Source of the DNA: Frateuria sp. Soil773 | GTDB lineage: Bacteria > Pseudomonadota > Gammaproteobacteria > Xanthomonadales > Rhodanobacteraceae | Direction of reading: 5' to 3' | Length of the DNA stretch: 64,000 nucleotides | Assembly: GCF_001428405.1 (NCBI RefSeq) | Contig: NZ_LMSL01000041.1 | Location: 327,742 to 391,741, forward strand | Part shown: in pieces, positions 52,981-60,652 of the stretch | Layout: every line of letters begins with the position of its first letter | Position numbering within the stretch: the stretch's first letter is position 1 | Made by a program: the position numbers and the translations under genes | Notes under the pieces: generated by a model | What the model saw: only the letters and a program-made list of their open reading frames with translations | The model's database searches: none | What the model was told of the DNA's origin: nothing

Positions 52981-53778
52981 TCAGCGATGCGCCCACGCCG
53001 CGATGATCCGGTGCATCTCGGCCAGGCCATCGAACAGCGCCGCCGGCCCGGGCTGCAGGATGATCGGCGACTTGATCTCGTACAGGTCGCCGTTGCGCAC
53101 CGCCGGGATCGCGTCCCAGCCGGGCCGGACGGCGACCTTTTCCGGGCGGAAGCGCTTGCCGCACCAGGAGCCGAACACGATGTCCGGCGCATGCGGGATC
53201 ACCTCGGCCGGATCGGCCAGGATGCGGTGCTTCGCCAGCGGCTCGGCCGCGTGCGCGGGATAGATGTCGTCGCCGCCGGCGATGCGCACCAGCTCGGCGA
53301 CCCAGCGGATGCCGGTGATCAGCGGCTCGTCCCATTCCTCGAAGTACACCTTCGGTCGCCGCGGCAGTTCCGCGGCGGCCGCGCGCACTTCGGCGATGTG
53401 CCATTCCGCACGCTGCGCGTAGGCCTCGGCCTTTTCGTGCGCGCCCACCATCGCGCCGAGCCGGCGGATGTAGCCGAGGATGCCGTCCACGCTGCGGTGG
53501 TTGCTGATCCACACCTCCACCCCGGCCTTGACCAGCTCGCGGGCGATGTCGGCCTGGATGTCGGAGAAACCGATCGCCAGGTCGGGCTGGAGCTTGAGGA
53601 TCTCGTCGATCTTCGCGCTGGTGAAGGCTGAGACCTTGGGCTTCTCCTTGCGCGCCCGCGGCGGCCGCACGGTGAAGCCGGAAATGCCGACGATGCGCTC
53701 CTGCTCGCCGAGGGCGTAGAGCACCTCGGTCGGCTCCTCGGTCATGCAGACGATGCGCCGCGGATAGAGGTCGGCCAC
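52981..53778 (-). CDS. BtuF/FepB-like substrate-binding fold protein without signal peptide
   Basis: 265 residues with the helical-backbone periplasmic-binding-protein fold: RRIVCMTEEPTEVLYALGEQ, ISGFTVRPPRARKEKPKVSA, KIDEILKLQPDLAIGFSDIQ and the second-lobe KVYFEEWDEPLITGIRWVAE. This is the pattern of cobalamin-binding proteins. The start is GTG 53778, 4 bases after the yjbQ stop, and the fold begins within a few residues. There is no room for a signal peptide, so the protein is predicted cytoplasmic. No ABC transporter subunits are adjacent. It is co-directional with yjbQ and pdxH, suggesting a link to cofactor metabolism; this is inference. Confidence 0.82.
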   Translation of the reverse strand: MADLYPRRIVCMTEEPTEVLYALGEQERIVGISGFTVRPPRARKEKPKVSAFTSAKIDEILKLQPDLAIGFSDIQADIARELVKAGVEVWISNHRSVDGILGYIRRLGAMVGAHEKAEAYAQRAEWHIAEVRAAAAELPRRPKVYFEEWDEPLITGIRWVAELVRIAGGDDIYPAHAAEPLAKHRILADPAEVIPHAPDIVFGSWCGKRFRPEKVAVRPGWDAIPAVRNGDLYEIKSPIILQPGPAALFDGLAEMHRIIAAWAHR

Positions 53779-53782
53779 GCGC

Positions 53783-54223
53783 TCAGTGCCCCAGCACGGT
53801 CACCGTGACCTTGCGCTGGTGCGCGTCGGCCCGGTGCTCCCACAGGTAGATGCCCTGCCAGGTGCCCAGTTGCAGCCTGCCGCCGTGCACCGGCACGGTC
53901 AGGCTGACCCCGGTGAGGACCGCGCGCACGTGGGCCGGCATGTCGTCCGCGCCCTCCGCGTCGTGGCGGAAGATCGGGTCGCCGTCGGGCACCGCGCGCG
54001 CGAACCAGCGCTCCAGGTCGCTGCGCACCGCCGGATCGGCGTTCTCGCCGATCAGCAGCCCGCAACTGGTGTGCGCGGTGAAGACGTGGGCGATGCCGGT
54101 CTGCACGTGGCTGGCCGCCACCGCGTCGGCGACCTGCGCGGTGATCTCGCTGAACCCGCGGCCGCGGGTATGCACGGCGAAACCGTGCTGCGCGACGTGT
54201 CCCGCGGGCGCCGGCTGGGTCAC
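53783..54223 (-). CDS. yjbQ: YjbQ family protein (UPF0047)
   Basis: Small cytoplasmic protein of 146 residues. Family motifs: GRGFSEITAQVADAVAAS, GIAHVFTAHTSCGLLIGENA, RHDAEGADDMPAHVRAVLTG and the metal-binding C terminus LGTWQGIYLWEHR. Members can complement thiamin-phosphate synthase mutants weakly, but the physiological role is unclear. The start is GTG 54223, overlapping the pdxH stop (GTGA). The longer open frame upstream is out of register with pdxH and was not used. Confidence 0.92.
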   Translation of the reverse strand: MTQPAPAGHVAQHGFAVHTRGRGFSEITAQVADAVAASHVQTGIAHVFTAHTSCGLLIGENADPAVRSDLERWFARAVPDGDPIFRHDAEGADDMPAHVRAVLTGVSLTVPVHGGRLQLGTWQGIYLWEHRADAHQRKVTVTVLGH

Positions 54224-54807
54224 GGGTACAGCAGCCGGTGCGTCCAGGTCTGGCCGTGGCGGCTCCAGCGCACGCGCTCGTGCAGCCGGTATTCGGCGCC
54301 GTACCAGAATTCCACCATGTCCGGCTCCACCACGAAGCCGCCCCAGTGCGGCGGACGCGGCACGTCGCGGCCCTCGAACTCGTGCTCGTAGCGCGCCACG
54401 CGCTGCTCGAAGGTGTCGCGGTCGGGCAGCGTCTGCGACTGCAGCGAGGCCCACGCGCCGATCTGGCTGCCGCGCGCGCGGCTGGCGAAATAGGCGTCCG
54501 ATTCGTCCGCCTGCAGCTTGCGCGCGACGCCCTCCACGCGCACCTGCACGCCGTCGCGCAGTTGCTTCCAGTGGAAGCACAGCGCGACCTGCGGATGCGC
54601 CTCGAGCTGGCCGCCCTTGTCGCTCTGGTAGTTGGTGTAGAAGCGGAAGCCGCGCTCGTCGGCCCCCTTCAGCAGCACGATGCGCGAGCTGACCCGGCCC
54701 GCCGCGTCGGCGGTGGAAAGGTTCATCGCGGTGGGTTCGCGGTCGCCCCCGGCGGCGGCCTCGTCCAGCAGCCGCAGGAAGGTGTCCAGGATCTCGGGTT
54801 TCAGCAT
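54220..54807 (-). CDS. pdxH: Pyridoxine/pyridoxamine 5'-phosphate oxidase
   Basis: FMN enzyme that forms pyridoxal 5'-phosphate. 195 residues from ATG 54807, typical for xanthomonads; a start at 54867 would add an unconserved tail. Motifs: EPTAMNLSTADAAGRVSSRI, VLLKGADERGFRFYTNYQS, KGGQLEAHPQVALCFHWKQL and RVEGVARKL. The C-terminal signature is PPHWGGFVVEPDMVEFWYG, ending RLHERVRW with the PLP-binding Arg and RLLYP. It is the first gene of pdxH-yjbQ-BtuF-like and is divergent from the kinase gene by about 30 bases. Confidence 0.95.
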   Translation of the reverse strand: MLKPEILDTFLRLLDEAAAGGDREPTAMNLSTADAAGRVSSRIVLLKGADERGFRFYTNYQSDKGGQLEAHPQVALCFHWKQLRDGVQVRVEGVARKLQADESDAYFASRARGSQIGAWASLQSQTLPDRDTFEQRVARYEHEFEGRDVPRPPHWGGFVVEPDMVEFWYGAEYRLHERVRWSRHGQTWTHRLLYP

Positions 54808-54838
54808 GACTCTTGCATCGTGGCCGGAGCGCGCCATC

Positions 54839-55678
54839 ATGGCGCACATGAACGACGATGCTAGCATGCAGAACCAGGCCCTGGCCGGCCACCTGCTCGA
54901 CCATTACGCCGGGCGCATCGCACGCGCGCGCCGCCCGTACGTGCTGGGTCTGTCCGGCCTGCAGGGCAGCGGCAAGAGCACGCTGGCGCGGGTGATGAAG
55001 GCGCTGGCCGAGGCGCGCGGACTGCCCACCGACGTGCTGTCGCTGGACGACTTCTACTACCCGCGCGGGGAGCGCGAGGCGCTGGCGCGCGAGGTGCATC
55101 CGCTGCTGCGCACGCGCGGCGTGCCGGGCACCCACGAGATCGAGTTGCTACTGTCGGTGCTGGCCGCGCTGCCGCGCGCGTCGGACAAGCTGCCGGTGGC
55201 GTGGCCGCGCTTCGACAAGGGCCGCGACACGCGCATCCCGCCGTCGCGCTGGCCGCGCGCCACCCGGCCGCCGCGCCTGGTGATCCTGGAGGGCTGGGCG
55301 CTCGGCCTGCGCCCGCAGTTGCAGTCGGCGCTGGAAACCCCGGTCAACGCGCTGGAGCGCGACGAGGACCCCGACGGCAGTTGGCGCCACTGGGTCAACA
55401 AGCAGTTGCGCGGCTACCAGCCTCTGTGGCGCAAGCTCGACGCGCTGGTCGTGCTGCAGGCGCCGAACTGGGACGTGGTGATGCGCTGGCGCAGCGAGCA
55501 GGAGGCGAACCTGCTGGCCCGGCACGCCCCGCTGGCGATGGATGCCGACACGATGGTGCGCTTCCTGGCCCACTTCGAGCGGCTCAGCCGGCACGCGCTG
55601 GCGACGCTGCCCGCACTGGCCGACAGCGTGGTCGAGTACGACACCGAGCGCCACGTGACCGGGCTGAGCCACGGCTGA
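54839..55678 (+). CDS. P-loop kinase, D-glycerate 3-kinase-like
   Basis: Predicted kinase of 279 residues. Walker A GLSGLQGSGKST (about 38-49) follows RARRPYVL. SLDDFYYPRGEREALAREVH and VPGTHEIELL are typical of the glycerate/pantothenate/uridine kinase-like group, and PRLVILEGWALGL gives the second acidic strand. The closest recognised family is plant- and yeast-type D-glycerate 3-kinase. Two starts are possible: ATG 54839 (GGAG 9 bases upstream, preferred) and ATG 54848. The gene stands alone between divergent pdxH and convergent dodecin. Confidence 0.8.
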   Translation: MAHMNDDASMQNQALAGHLLDHYAGRIARARRPYVLGLSGLQGSGKSTLARVMKALAEARGLPTDVLSLDDFYYPRGEREALAREVHPLLRTRGVPGTHEIELLLSVLAALPRASDKLPVAWPRFDKGRDTRIPPSRWPRATRPPRLVILEGWALGLRPQLQSALETPVNALERDEDPDGSWRHWVNKQLRGYQPLWRKLDALVVLQAPNWDVVMRWRSEQEANLLARHAPLAMDADTMVRFLAHFERLSRHALATLPALADSVVEYDTERHVTGLSHG

Positions 55679-55717
55679 GCGGGCCGCGGCGGACGCCGCG
55701 GCCGGCGCAGCGCGACG

Positions 55718-55921
55718 CTATTCGACGACGAAGTTCACGCGCATGTTGACGCGCCACTCGGTCACCTTGCCGTCGTCGCCGGTGACCACCTTCATGTCGT
55801 TCACCCACGCGCCCTTGATGTGCTTCACCGACTCGGCGATCTTGCTCAATCCCTTCTGCACGGCGTCCTCGAAGCCCTTGCTGGAAGACGCGGTGATCTC
55901 GATGACCTTGGCAACCGACAT
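55718..55921 (-). CDS. Dodecin (flavin-binding dodecamer)
   Basis: 67-residue protein that assembles into hollow dodecamers storing flavin or CoA. The whole sequence fits: MSVAKVIEITASSSKGFEDA, VQKGLSKIAESVKHIKGAWV and the C-terminal strand EWRVNMRVNFVVE. The Trp of KGAWVND is the flavin-stacking residue. The start at 55921 is preceded by GAGGG. It is monocistronic, between the kinase gene (convergent) and the epimerase gene. Confidence 0.95.
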   Translation of the reverse strand: MSVAKVIEITASSSKGFEDAVQKGLSKIAESVKHIKGAWVNDMKVVTGDDGKVTEWRVNMRVNFVVE

Positions 55922-56043
55922 GGCGTGACCCTCTTCGGTGCCGCACGGACGGCGCGGCGCGCTCCCCTGGTGGGCCGAGTCTCGTCCCGTCCGCCGGGGC
56001 AGGCAAGCCGCACCGCGCCATCGCCCGGCCGGCGCCACCGCGG

Positions 56044-56880
56044 TCAGCCGCCGGCCAGCAGCGCCGCGTAGCCTTCGCGCGCATCCGGCCAGCGCGGCGC
56101 GAACCCGCTCGCGCGCAGGCGCGCGTTGCTCAGCCGCTTGCTGCCGATGCCGGGCGGCGCGGCGCCCTCCGCCGGCCGGGGCGCGCCGGCTAGGCTGGCC
56201 AGGTAGCCGTGCAGCACGTCCAGCGGCAACGGGGTGTCGTCCACGCCCAGGTACAACGGCTCGGGCCACTCCAGCCGCAGCAGGTGCGCGACCGCCGCGG
56301 CCGCATCGTCAATGTGGATCCGGTTGGCCCAGTGCGGCCGGTCGTGCGGCGCCCGCGCCTGCCCGGCGCGCAGGCGCTCGATCAGTTGCAGCCGGCCGGG
56401 CCCGTACAGGCCCGCCAGGCGCAGCACCACCGAGGGCAGCGCCTGCGCGGCCAGCCAGCGCTCCGCTTCCAGCAGCACGGCGCCGTTGAAGCCGGGCGGG
56501 TCCGCCGGCGTGGCTTCGTCCACCCAGCCGCCGTCGTGCTCGCCGTAGACCGCGCTGGAGGAAACGAACAGCACGCGCCGCAGCGCGGCGACATCCAGCG
56601 CACGGCACAGGCCGGCCAGCCCGTCGAGGAACACCGCGCGATAGGCCGCCTCGTCGCGCGCATCCGGCGTCGGCAGGTAGACCAGTTGGGTGATGCCCTC
56701 CGGCAGGCCGGCCAGGCTTTCCGGCCTGACCAGGTCGCCACGCAGCCAGCGCAGGCCGTCGCCGGCCGCGGCGGGCGGCCGCCGGCGCAGCGCGAACACT
56801 TCGTCGCCGCGCGCGAGCAGGCATTGCGCCACGCGCAGGCCCAGGTCGCCGCAGCCGGCCAGCAAAACGCGTTCGCTCAT
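56044..56880 (-). CDS. NAD-dependent epimerase/SDR-family protein, YeeZ-like
   Basis: Atypical extended SDR of 278 residues. The N-terminal dinucleotide motif is VLLAGCGDLGLRVA (GxGxxG). LVYLPTPDARDEAAYRAVFL and VLFVSSSAVYGEHDGGWVDE (YGE with the catalytic Tyr) follow, then VVLRLAGLYGPGRL and NRIHIDDAAAAVAHLL. The usual Lys three or four residues after the Tyr is not evident, as in other YeeZ-type proteins, so catalytic activity is uncertain. It is divergent from aroK; the two start codons are 26 bases apart, and the aroK promoter overlaps this gene's first codons. Confidence 0.85.
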   Translation of the reverse strand: MSERVLLAGCGDLGLRVAQCLLARGDEVFALRRRPPAAAGDGLRWLRGDLVRPESLAGLPEGITQLVYLPTPDARDEAAYRAVFLDGLAGLCRALDVAALRRVLFVSSSAVYGEHDGGWVDEATPADPPGFNGAVLLEAERWLAAQALPSVVLRLAGLYGPGRLQLIERLRAGQARAPHDRPHWANRIHIDDAAAAVAHLLRLEWPEPLYLGVDDTPLPLDVLHGYLASLAGAPRPAEGAAPPGIGSKRLSNARLRASGFAPRWPDAREGYAALLAGG

Positions 56881-56900
56881 CGATAGGGCCCTGTTAGCAT
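56872..56900 (+). promoter_or_regulatory. Candidate promoter giving leaderless aroK mRNA
   Basis: TTCGCT (56872-56877) and TAGCAT (56895-56900) are 17 bases apart. The -10 box ends 6 bases before the aroK ATG, so transcription would start at about the start codon. No ribosome-binding site precedes the ATG. The -35 lies over the first codons of the divergent epimerase gene. Confidence 0.4.
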
Positions 56901-56906
56901 CTGCCT

Positions 56907-57461
56907 ATGAATCCGTCGTGCAATCTCTTCGTGATCGGCCCCACCGGCGCCGGCAAGACCTCGGTCGGCCGGCGCCTCGCCGCGCATTATGGCCTGCCGT
57001 TCGTCGATCTCGACCAGGAGATCGAGCGCCACTGCGGCGTCGACGTCGCCACGGTGTTCGAGATCGAGGGCGAGGCCGGTTTCCGCCTGCGTGAAAGCGC
57101 CCTGCTCGACGAATGCAGCCGGCGCCCAGGCGTGCTGCTGGCCACCGGCGCCGGCGCCGTGCTCGCCCCGTCCAACCGCCGCCGCCTGGCCGAGCGCGGC
57201 TACGTGCTGTGGCTGGACGTGACCATCGAGCAGCAGCTCGAACGGCTCGCGCGCGACACCCGCCGCCCGCTGCTCGCCGGCGACGACCGCCGCACCCGGC
57301 TGGAAGCCATGGCCGTCGTCCGCGGCCCGCTCTACCGCGAGATCGCCGACCTCGCGGTGCCCGGCGCGCACGAGGCCGTGACCGCCGGCAGCGAGCGCTG
57401 CATCGACCTGATCGACCGCCACTGGCAACGCCAGCACGACACCCTGACCGCCGCGCCATGA
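56907..57461 (+). CDS. aroK: Shikimate kinase
   Basis: Phosphorylates shikimate in aromatic amino acid synthesis. 184 residues. Walker A GPTGAGKT is at 11-18, the shikimate-binding acidic pair in [13 protein letters not shown], then [16 protein letters not shown] and [16 protein letters not shown]. The lid has [10 protein letters not shown]. The stop overlaps the aroB start (ATGA), the usual aroKB operon. The ATG lacks a ribosome-binding site, but a -10-like box ends 6 bases upstream. Confidence 0.96.
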   Translation: MNPSCNLFVIGPTGAGKTSVGRRLAAHYGLPFVDLDQEIERHCGVDVATVFEIEGEAGFRLRESALLDECSRRPGVLLATGAGAVLAPSNRRRLAERGYVLWLDVTIEQQLERLARDTRRPLLAGDDRRTRLEAMAVVRGPLYREIADLAVPGAHEAVTAGSERCIDLIDRHWQRQHDTLTAAP

Positions 57462-58573
57462 CCGCATCGACCGCTTCTGCCCCTTCCGTCCTGCGCACCA
57501 TCGACGTCGCCCTCGGCGCGCGCAGCTATCCGGTCTGGATCGGCCGCGGCCTGCTCGGCGACGCCGCGCGCTGGCGCGCCCGGCTGCGCGGGCGGCACGT
57601 GCTGGTGCTCAGCAACACCACGGTGGCGCCGTTGTACCTGGAACGGGTGGCGCAGGGGCTGGACGGCCTGCGCTGGTCCAGCTTCCTGCTCGACGACGGC
57701 GAGGCGCACAAAACCTTCGCCAACATCGGCCGCGCGCTGGAGGCACTGGCCGCGCTCGGCGCCACCCGCGACGCCTGCGTGATCGCCCTCGGCGGCGGCG
57801 TGATCGGCGACATGGCCGGCTTCGCCGCCGCCTGCTGGATGCGCGGCATCGACTTCATCCAGATGCCGACCACACTGCTGGCGATGGTCGATTCCTCCGT
57901 CGGCGGCAAGACCGGGGTGAACCTGCCGGCCGGCAAGAACCTGGTCGGCGCCTTCCACCAGCCGCGCGCGGTGGTGGCCGACCTCGACACGCTGGCCACC
58001 CTGCCCGCGCGCGAATACCGCGCCGGCCTGGCCGAGGTGGTCAAGGGCGCGGCGATCGGCGACGAAGCCTTCTTCGCCTGGCTGGAGCGGCACGCCGACG
58101 CGCTCGCCGCGCGCGACGACGAGGCCCTGGCCGAGGCCATCGCGCGCAAGGTGGCGTACAAGGCCGGCGTGGTCGCCCGCGACGAGACCGAGCAGGGCGA
58201 GCGCGCCCTGCTCAACCTCGGCCACACCTTCGGCCACGCGCTGGAGACCGCCGGCCGTTATACCGCCCTGCTGCACGGCGAAGGCGTGGCGGTGGGCATG
58301 CGGCTCGCCGCCGGGTTGTCCGAGCGGCTCGGCATGAGTGCGGCGGCCGACACCGCACGGCTGCAGCGCCTGCTGGAGGCGCTCGGCCTGCCCACCGCGA
58401 TACCGCCCGGGATGGATCCCGAGCAATTGCTGGCGCTGATGCGGCTGGACAAGAAGAACACCGCCGGCACGCTGCGCCTGATCCTGTGGCGCGGCATCGG
58501 CCAGGCCGAGATCGTGGCCGGCGTGGACGAGGCCGACGTGCTCACCCTGCTGCAATCGGCCGCCCGCGGCTGA
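57458..58573 (+). CDS. aroB: 3-dehydroquinate synthase
   Basis: NAD- and metal-dependent enzyme of the shikimate pathway. 371 residues. Motifs: [80 protein letters not shown] and [13 protein letters not shown] with the metal-binding His residues. It is translationally coupled to aroK. The enzyme forms the first carbocycle, so the pair covers steps 2 and 5 of the pathway. Confidence 0.97.
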   Translation: MTASTASAPSVLRTIDVALGARSYPVWIGRGLLGDAARWRARLRGRHVLVLSNTTVAPLYLERVAQGLDGLRWSSFLLDDGEAHKTFANIGRALEALAALGATRDACVIALGGGVIGDMAGFAAACWMRGIDFIQMPTTLLAMVDSSVGGKTGVNLPAGKNLVGAFHQPRAVVADLDTLATLPAREYRAGLAEVVKGAAIGDEAFFAWLERHADALAARDDEALAEAIARKVAYKAGVVARDETEQGERALLNLGHTFGHALETAGRYTALLHGEGVAVGMRLAAGLSERLGMSAAADTARLQRLLEALGLPTAIPPGMDPEQLLALMRLDKKNTAGTLRLILWRGIGQAEIVAGVDEADVLTLLQSAARG

Positions 58574-58604
58574 CTCCGGTCATCGCGGACCGAGAGACGG
58601 AAAC

Positions 58605-58889
58605 GTGGAACTGATCGCACACGCCCTGTTCGCCGTCCTGCGCTGGCTGTGGGAGACACTCGTCGAGAGCTTTTTGTTCGAACTGGTTTGGCACACGGTG
58701 CTGTTCAACGTCGGCCGCGCCGCGCTGCTGCTCTGCACGCTGGGGCGCTACCCGCGCGGTGCGGCACTGGAATGCCACGAAGATCGCATCGCGGCGTTCG
58801 GGCTGCTGGTGGTGCTCGCCGTCGGCTTCGCGCCGCTCATCCATGGGAGCGCACCGGCGCCGGTTCCAACGATGCCTCTGGGCGACTGA
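58605..58889 (+). CDS. Small two-helix membrane protein of unknown function
   Basis: 94 residues from GTG 58605, preceded by GAGAGACGG. Two hydrophobic stretches are seen: about 17-43 (ETLVESFLFELVWHTVLFNV and on) and 66-80 (AFGLLVVLAVGFAPLIHG). A polar loop with RYPRGAALECHEDRI separates them. I do not recognise the family. It lies 31 bases after aroB on the same strand and may be co-transcribed with it. Codon usage agrees with neighbours, so it is probably real. Confidence 0.65.
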   Translation: MELIAHALFAVLRWLWETLVESFLFELVWHTVLFNVGRAALLLCTLGRYPRGAALECHEDRIAAFGLLVVLAVGFAPLIHGSAPAPVPTMPLGD

Positions 58890-58936
58890 CGCGGCATCGC
58901 GCCGCACGCCGCCCGACCGTAAAGACCACACCCGGC

Positions 58937-58965
58937 TCGCCAGCATGCCGCCGGCCTTCTAGAAT
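58937..58965 (+). promoter_or_regulatory. Candidate promoter for the WGR-hemE pair
   Basis: TCGCCA (58937-58942) and TAGAAT (58960-58965) are separated by 17 bases, matching the -35 at 4/6 and the -10 at 5/6. The expected start near 58972 leaves a ~30-base leader before the WGR gene. Confidence 0.5.
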
Positions 58966-59004
58966 GTGCGGTTTGCGGCATGCCGCCGCCCCATCACGGA
59001 CGCC

Positions 59005-59265
59005 ATGCGCCTCTATCTGCAAACCATGCCCGCCTCCGCCGAGGCGCCGCGCTATGTCCAGATCGTGCTGGAACAGGACCTGCTCGGCGGCTGGACGCTG
59101 TACCGCGAATCGGGCACTCAGGGCGGCCGCGCCACCCTTAAGCGCGAGCAGTACCTCGAACGCGACGAGGCCTTCGCGGCGTTCGAGAAGGCCCGCGACG
59201 CCCAGCTCAAGCGCGGCTACCGCGTGATGTTCGCCCAGGGGCTGGAAGGCCCGCACGGACGTTGA
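59005..59265 (+). CDS. WGR-domain protein
   Basis: 86-residue protein consisting of a single WGR-type domain: [40 protein letters not shown] and [15 protein letters not shown]. The W and GGR positions follow the family pattern. WGR domains occur in poly(ADP-ribose) polymerases and MolR-type proteins and may bind nucleic acid; stand-alone bacterial versions have no assigned function. The ATG at 59005 removes 13 unconserved residues of the longer frame. The hemE ATG follows one base after the stop, so the two are co-expressed. Confidence 0.85.
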   Translation: MRLYLQTMPASAEAPRYVQIVLEQDLLGGWTLYRESGTQGGRATLKREQYLERDEAFAAFEKARDAQLKRGYRVMFAQGLEGPHGR

Positions 59266-59266
59266 C

Positions 59267-60334
59267 ATGAATGCACCGCTGAAGAACGACCGCTTCCTGC
59301 GCGCGCTGCGCCGCGAGCCCACCGACACCACCCCGATCTGGGTGATGCGCCAGGCCGGCCGCTACCTGCCGGAGTACCGCGCCACCCGCGCCCGCGCCGG
59401 CAGCTTCATGGCGCTGGCGCAGGCGCCGGAACTGGCCTGCGAAGTCACCCTGCAGCCGCTGGAGCGCTTCGCGCTGGACGCGGCGATCCTGTTCTCCGAC
59501 ATCCTCACCATTCCCGACGCGATGGGCCTGGGCCTGTCGTTCGCGCAGGGCGAGGGCCCGCAGTTCGCGCGCCCGGTGCGCAGCGCCGCCGACGTCGCCC
59601 GGCTCGCCGTGCCCGACATGGACGCCGAGCTGCGCTACGTGATGGACGCCGTGCGGCTGATCCGCCGCGAGCTGGACGGCCGCGTGCCGCTGATCGGCTT
59701 CTCCGGCAGCCCGTGGACGCTGGCCTGCTACATGGTCGAGGGCCAGGGCTCGCGGGACTTCGCCACGCTCAAGGCGATGTGCTGGAACGATCCCGCGCTC
59801 GCCCGCCGGCTGCTCGACATCCTGGCCCGCTCCGTCGCCGCCTACCTGATCGCCCAGGCCGCCGCCGGCGCGCAGGCGCTGATGGTGTTCGATACCTGGG
59901 GCGGCCTGCTCGGCCCTGCGCCGTTCCGGGAATTCTCGCTGCGCTACATGGCGCAGGTCGTCGCCGCGCTGAAGGCCGACGCCCACAGCCGCGACCTGCC
60001 GGTGATCCTGTTCTCCAAGGGCGCCGGCATGCACCTGGCCGAAATGGCCGACAGCGGCTGCGCCGCGCTGGGCGTCGACTGGACGATGGACCTTGCCGAC
60101 GCCCGCCGCGCGGTCGCCGGCAAGGTGGCGCTACAGGGCAACCTGGACCCTGCCGTGCTGCGCTCCAACCCCGACACCATCCGCCGCGAGGCGCGCGCCG
60201 TGCTGGACAGCTACGGCAACCATCCCGGCCACGTGTTCAACCTCGGCCACGGCATCACGCCGGAAGTCGATCCCGCCCACGTCGAAGTGCTGGTGGACGA
60301 AGTGCACGCCTACGGCCGCGCGCTGCGCGGCTGA
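59267..60334 (+). CDS. hemE: Uroporphyrinogen decarboxylase
   Basis: Converts uroporphyrinogen III to coproporphyrinogen III in haem synthesis. 355 residues. Signatures: [20 protein letters not shown] (active-site Arg residues), [20 protein letters not shown] (catalytic Asp), [20 protein letters not shown] and [38 protein letters not shown] closes the barrel. It is directly after the WGR gene and is the last member of that transcript. Confidence 0.97.
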   Translation: MNAPLKNDRFLRALRREPTDTTPIWVMRQAGRYLPEYRATRARAGSFMALAQAPELACEVTLQPLERFALDAAILFSDILTIPDAMGLGLSFAQGEGPQFARPVRSAADVARLAVPDMDAELRYVMDAVRLIRRELDGRVPLIGFSGSPWTLACYMVEGQGSRDFATLKAMCWNDPALARRLLDILARSVAAYLIAQAAAGAQALMVFDTWGGLLGPAPFREFSLRYMAQVVAALKADAHSRDLPVILFSKGAGMHLAEMADSGCAALGVDWTMDLADARRAVAGKVALQGNLDPAVLRSNPDTIRREARAVLDSYGNHPGHVFNLGHGITPEVDPAHVEVLVDEVHAYGRALRG

Positions 60335-60652
60335 GGAACGCCCGCCCGGCCGGCCGCGCGATGCCGGCGCCGGCGACCGCGGGCAGCCGGCGCAATCCCC
60401 CGGCTTGCGGCATCCGGCACACGCACCGGGACGGGCGTTCAAGCCGACGCCACCCAGCCCGGCCGGCGATCCGGCCGCCCGTGGCATTGCCTTGCCCTGC
60501 CCATGCCTGCACGGGGCAGCCGCGCCGGCGCCGCCCGCGACGGCCCAGCGCCGTGCCCGGCCGCGCTTGGGGCTCGCAGCCTCCGCCCTTACAATGGAGC
60601 GTTCACGTCCCTTGCCACCGCGCGCCGGCCGGCGCGCCACCACGAGTCCCCG
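60335..60652. other. Spacer between hemE and valS
   Basis: 318 bases without a gene. It contains a G+C-rich inverted segment (CCGGCCGGCGATCCGGCCG near 60458-60476) that could end hemE transcription, and a valS promoter candidate at 60567-60595. The open frame through this region in phase with valS has no conserved residues before the chosen valS start. Confidence 0.55.
60567..60595 (+). promoter_or_regulatory. Candidate promoter of valS
   Basis: TTGGGG (60567-60572) and TACAAT (60590-60595) are 17 bases apart. Transcription would begin near 60602, giving a leader of about 50 bases. The -10 is a 5/6 match, the -35 only 3/6. Confidence 0.5.
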
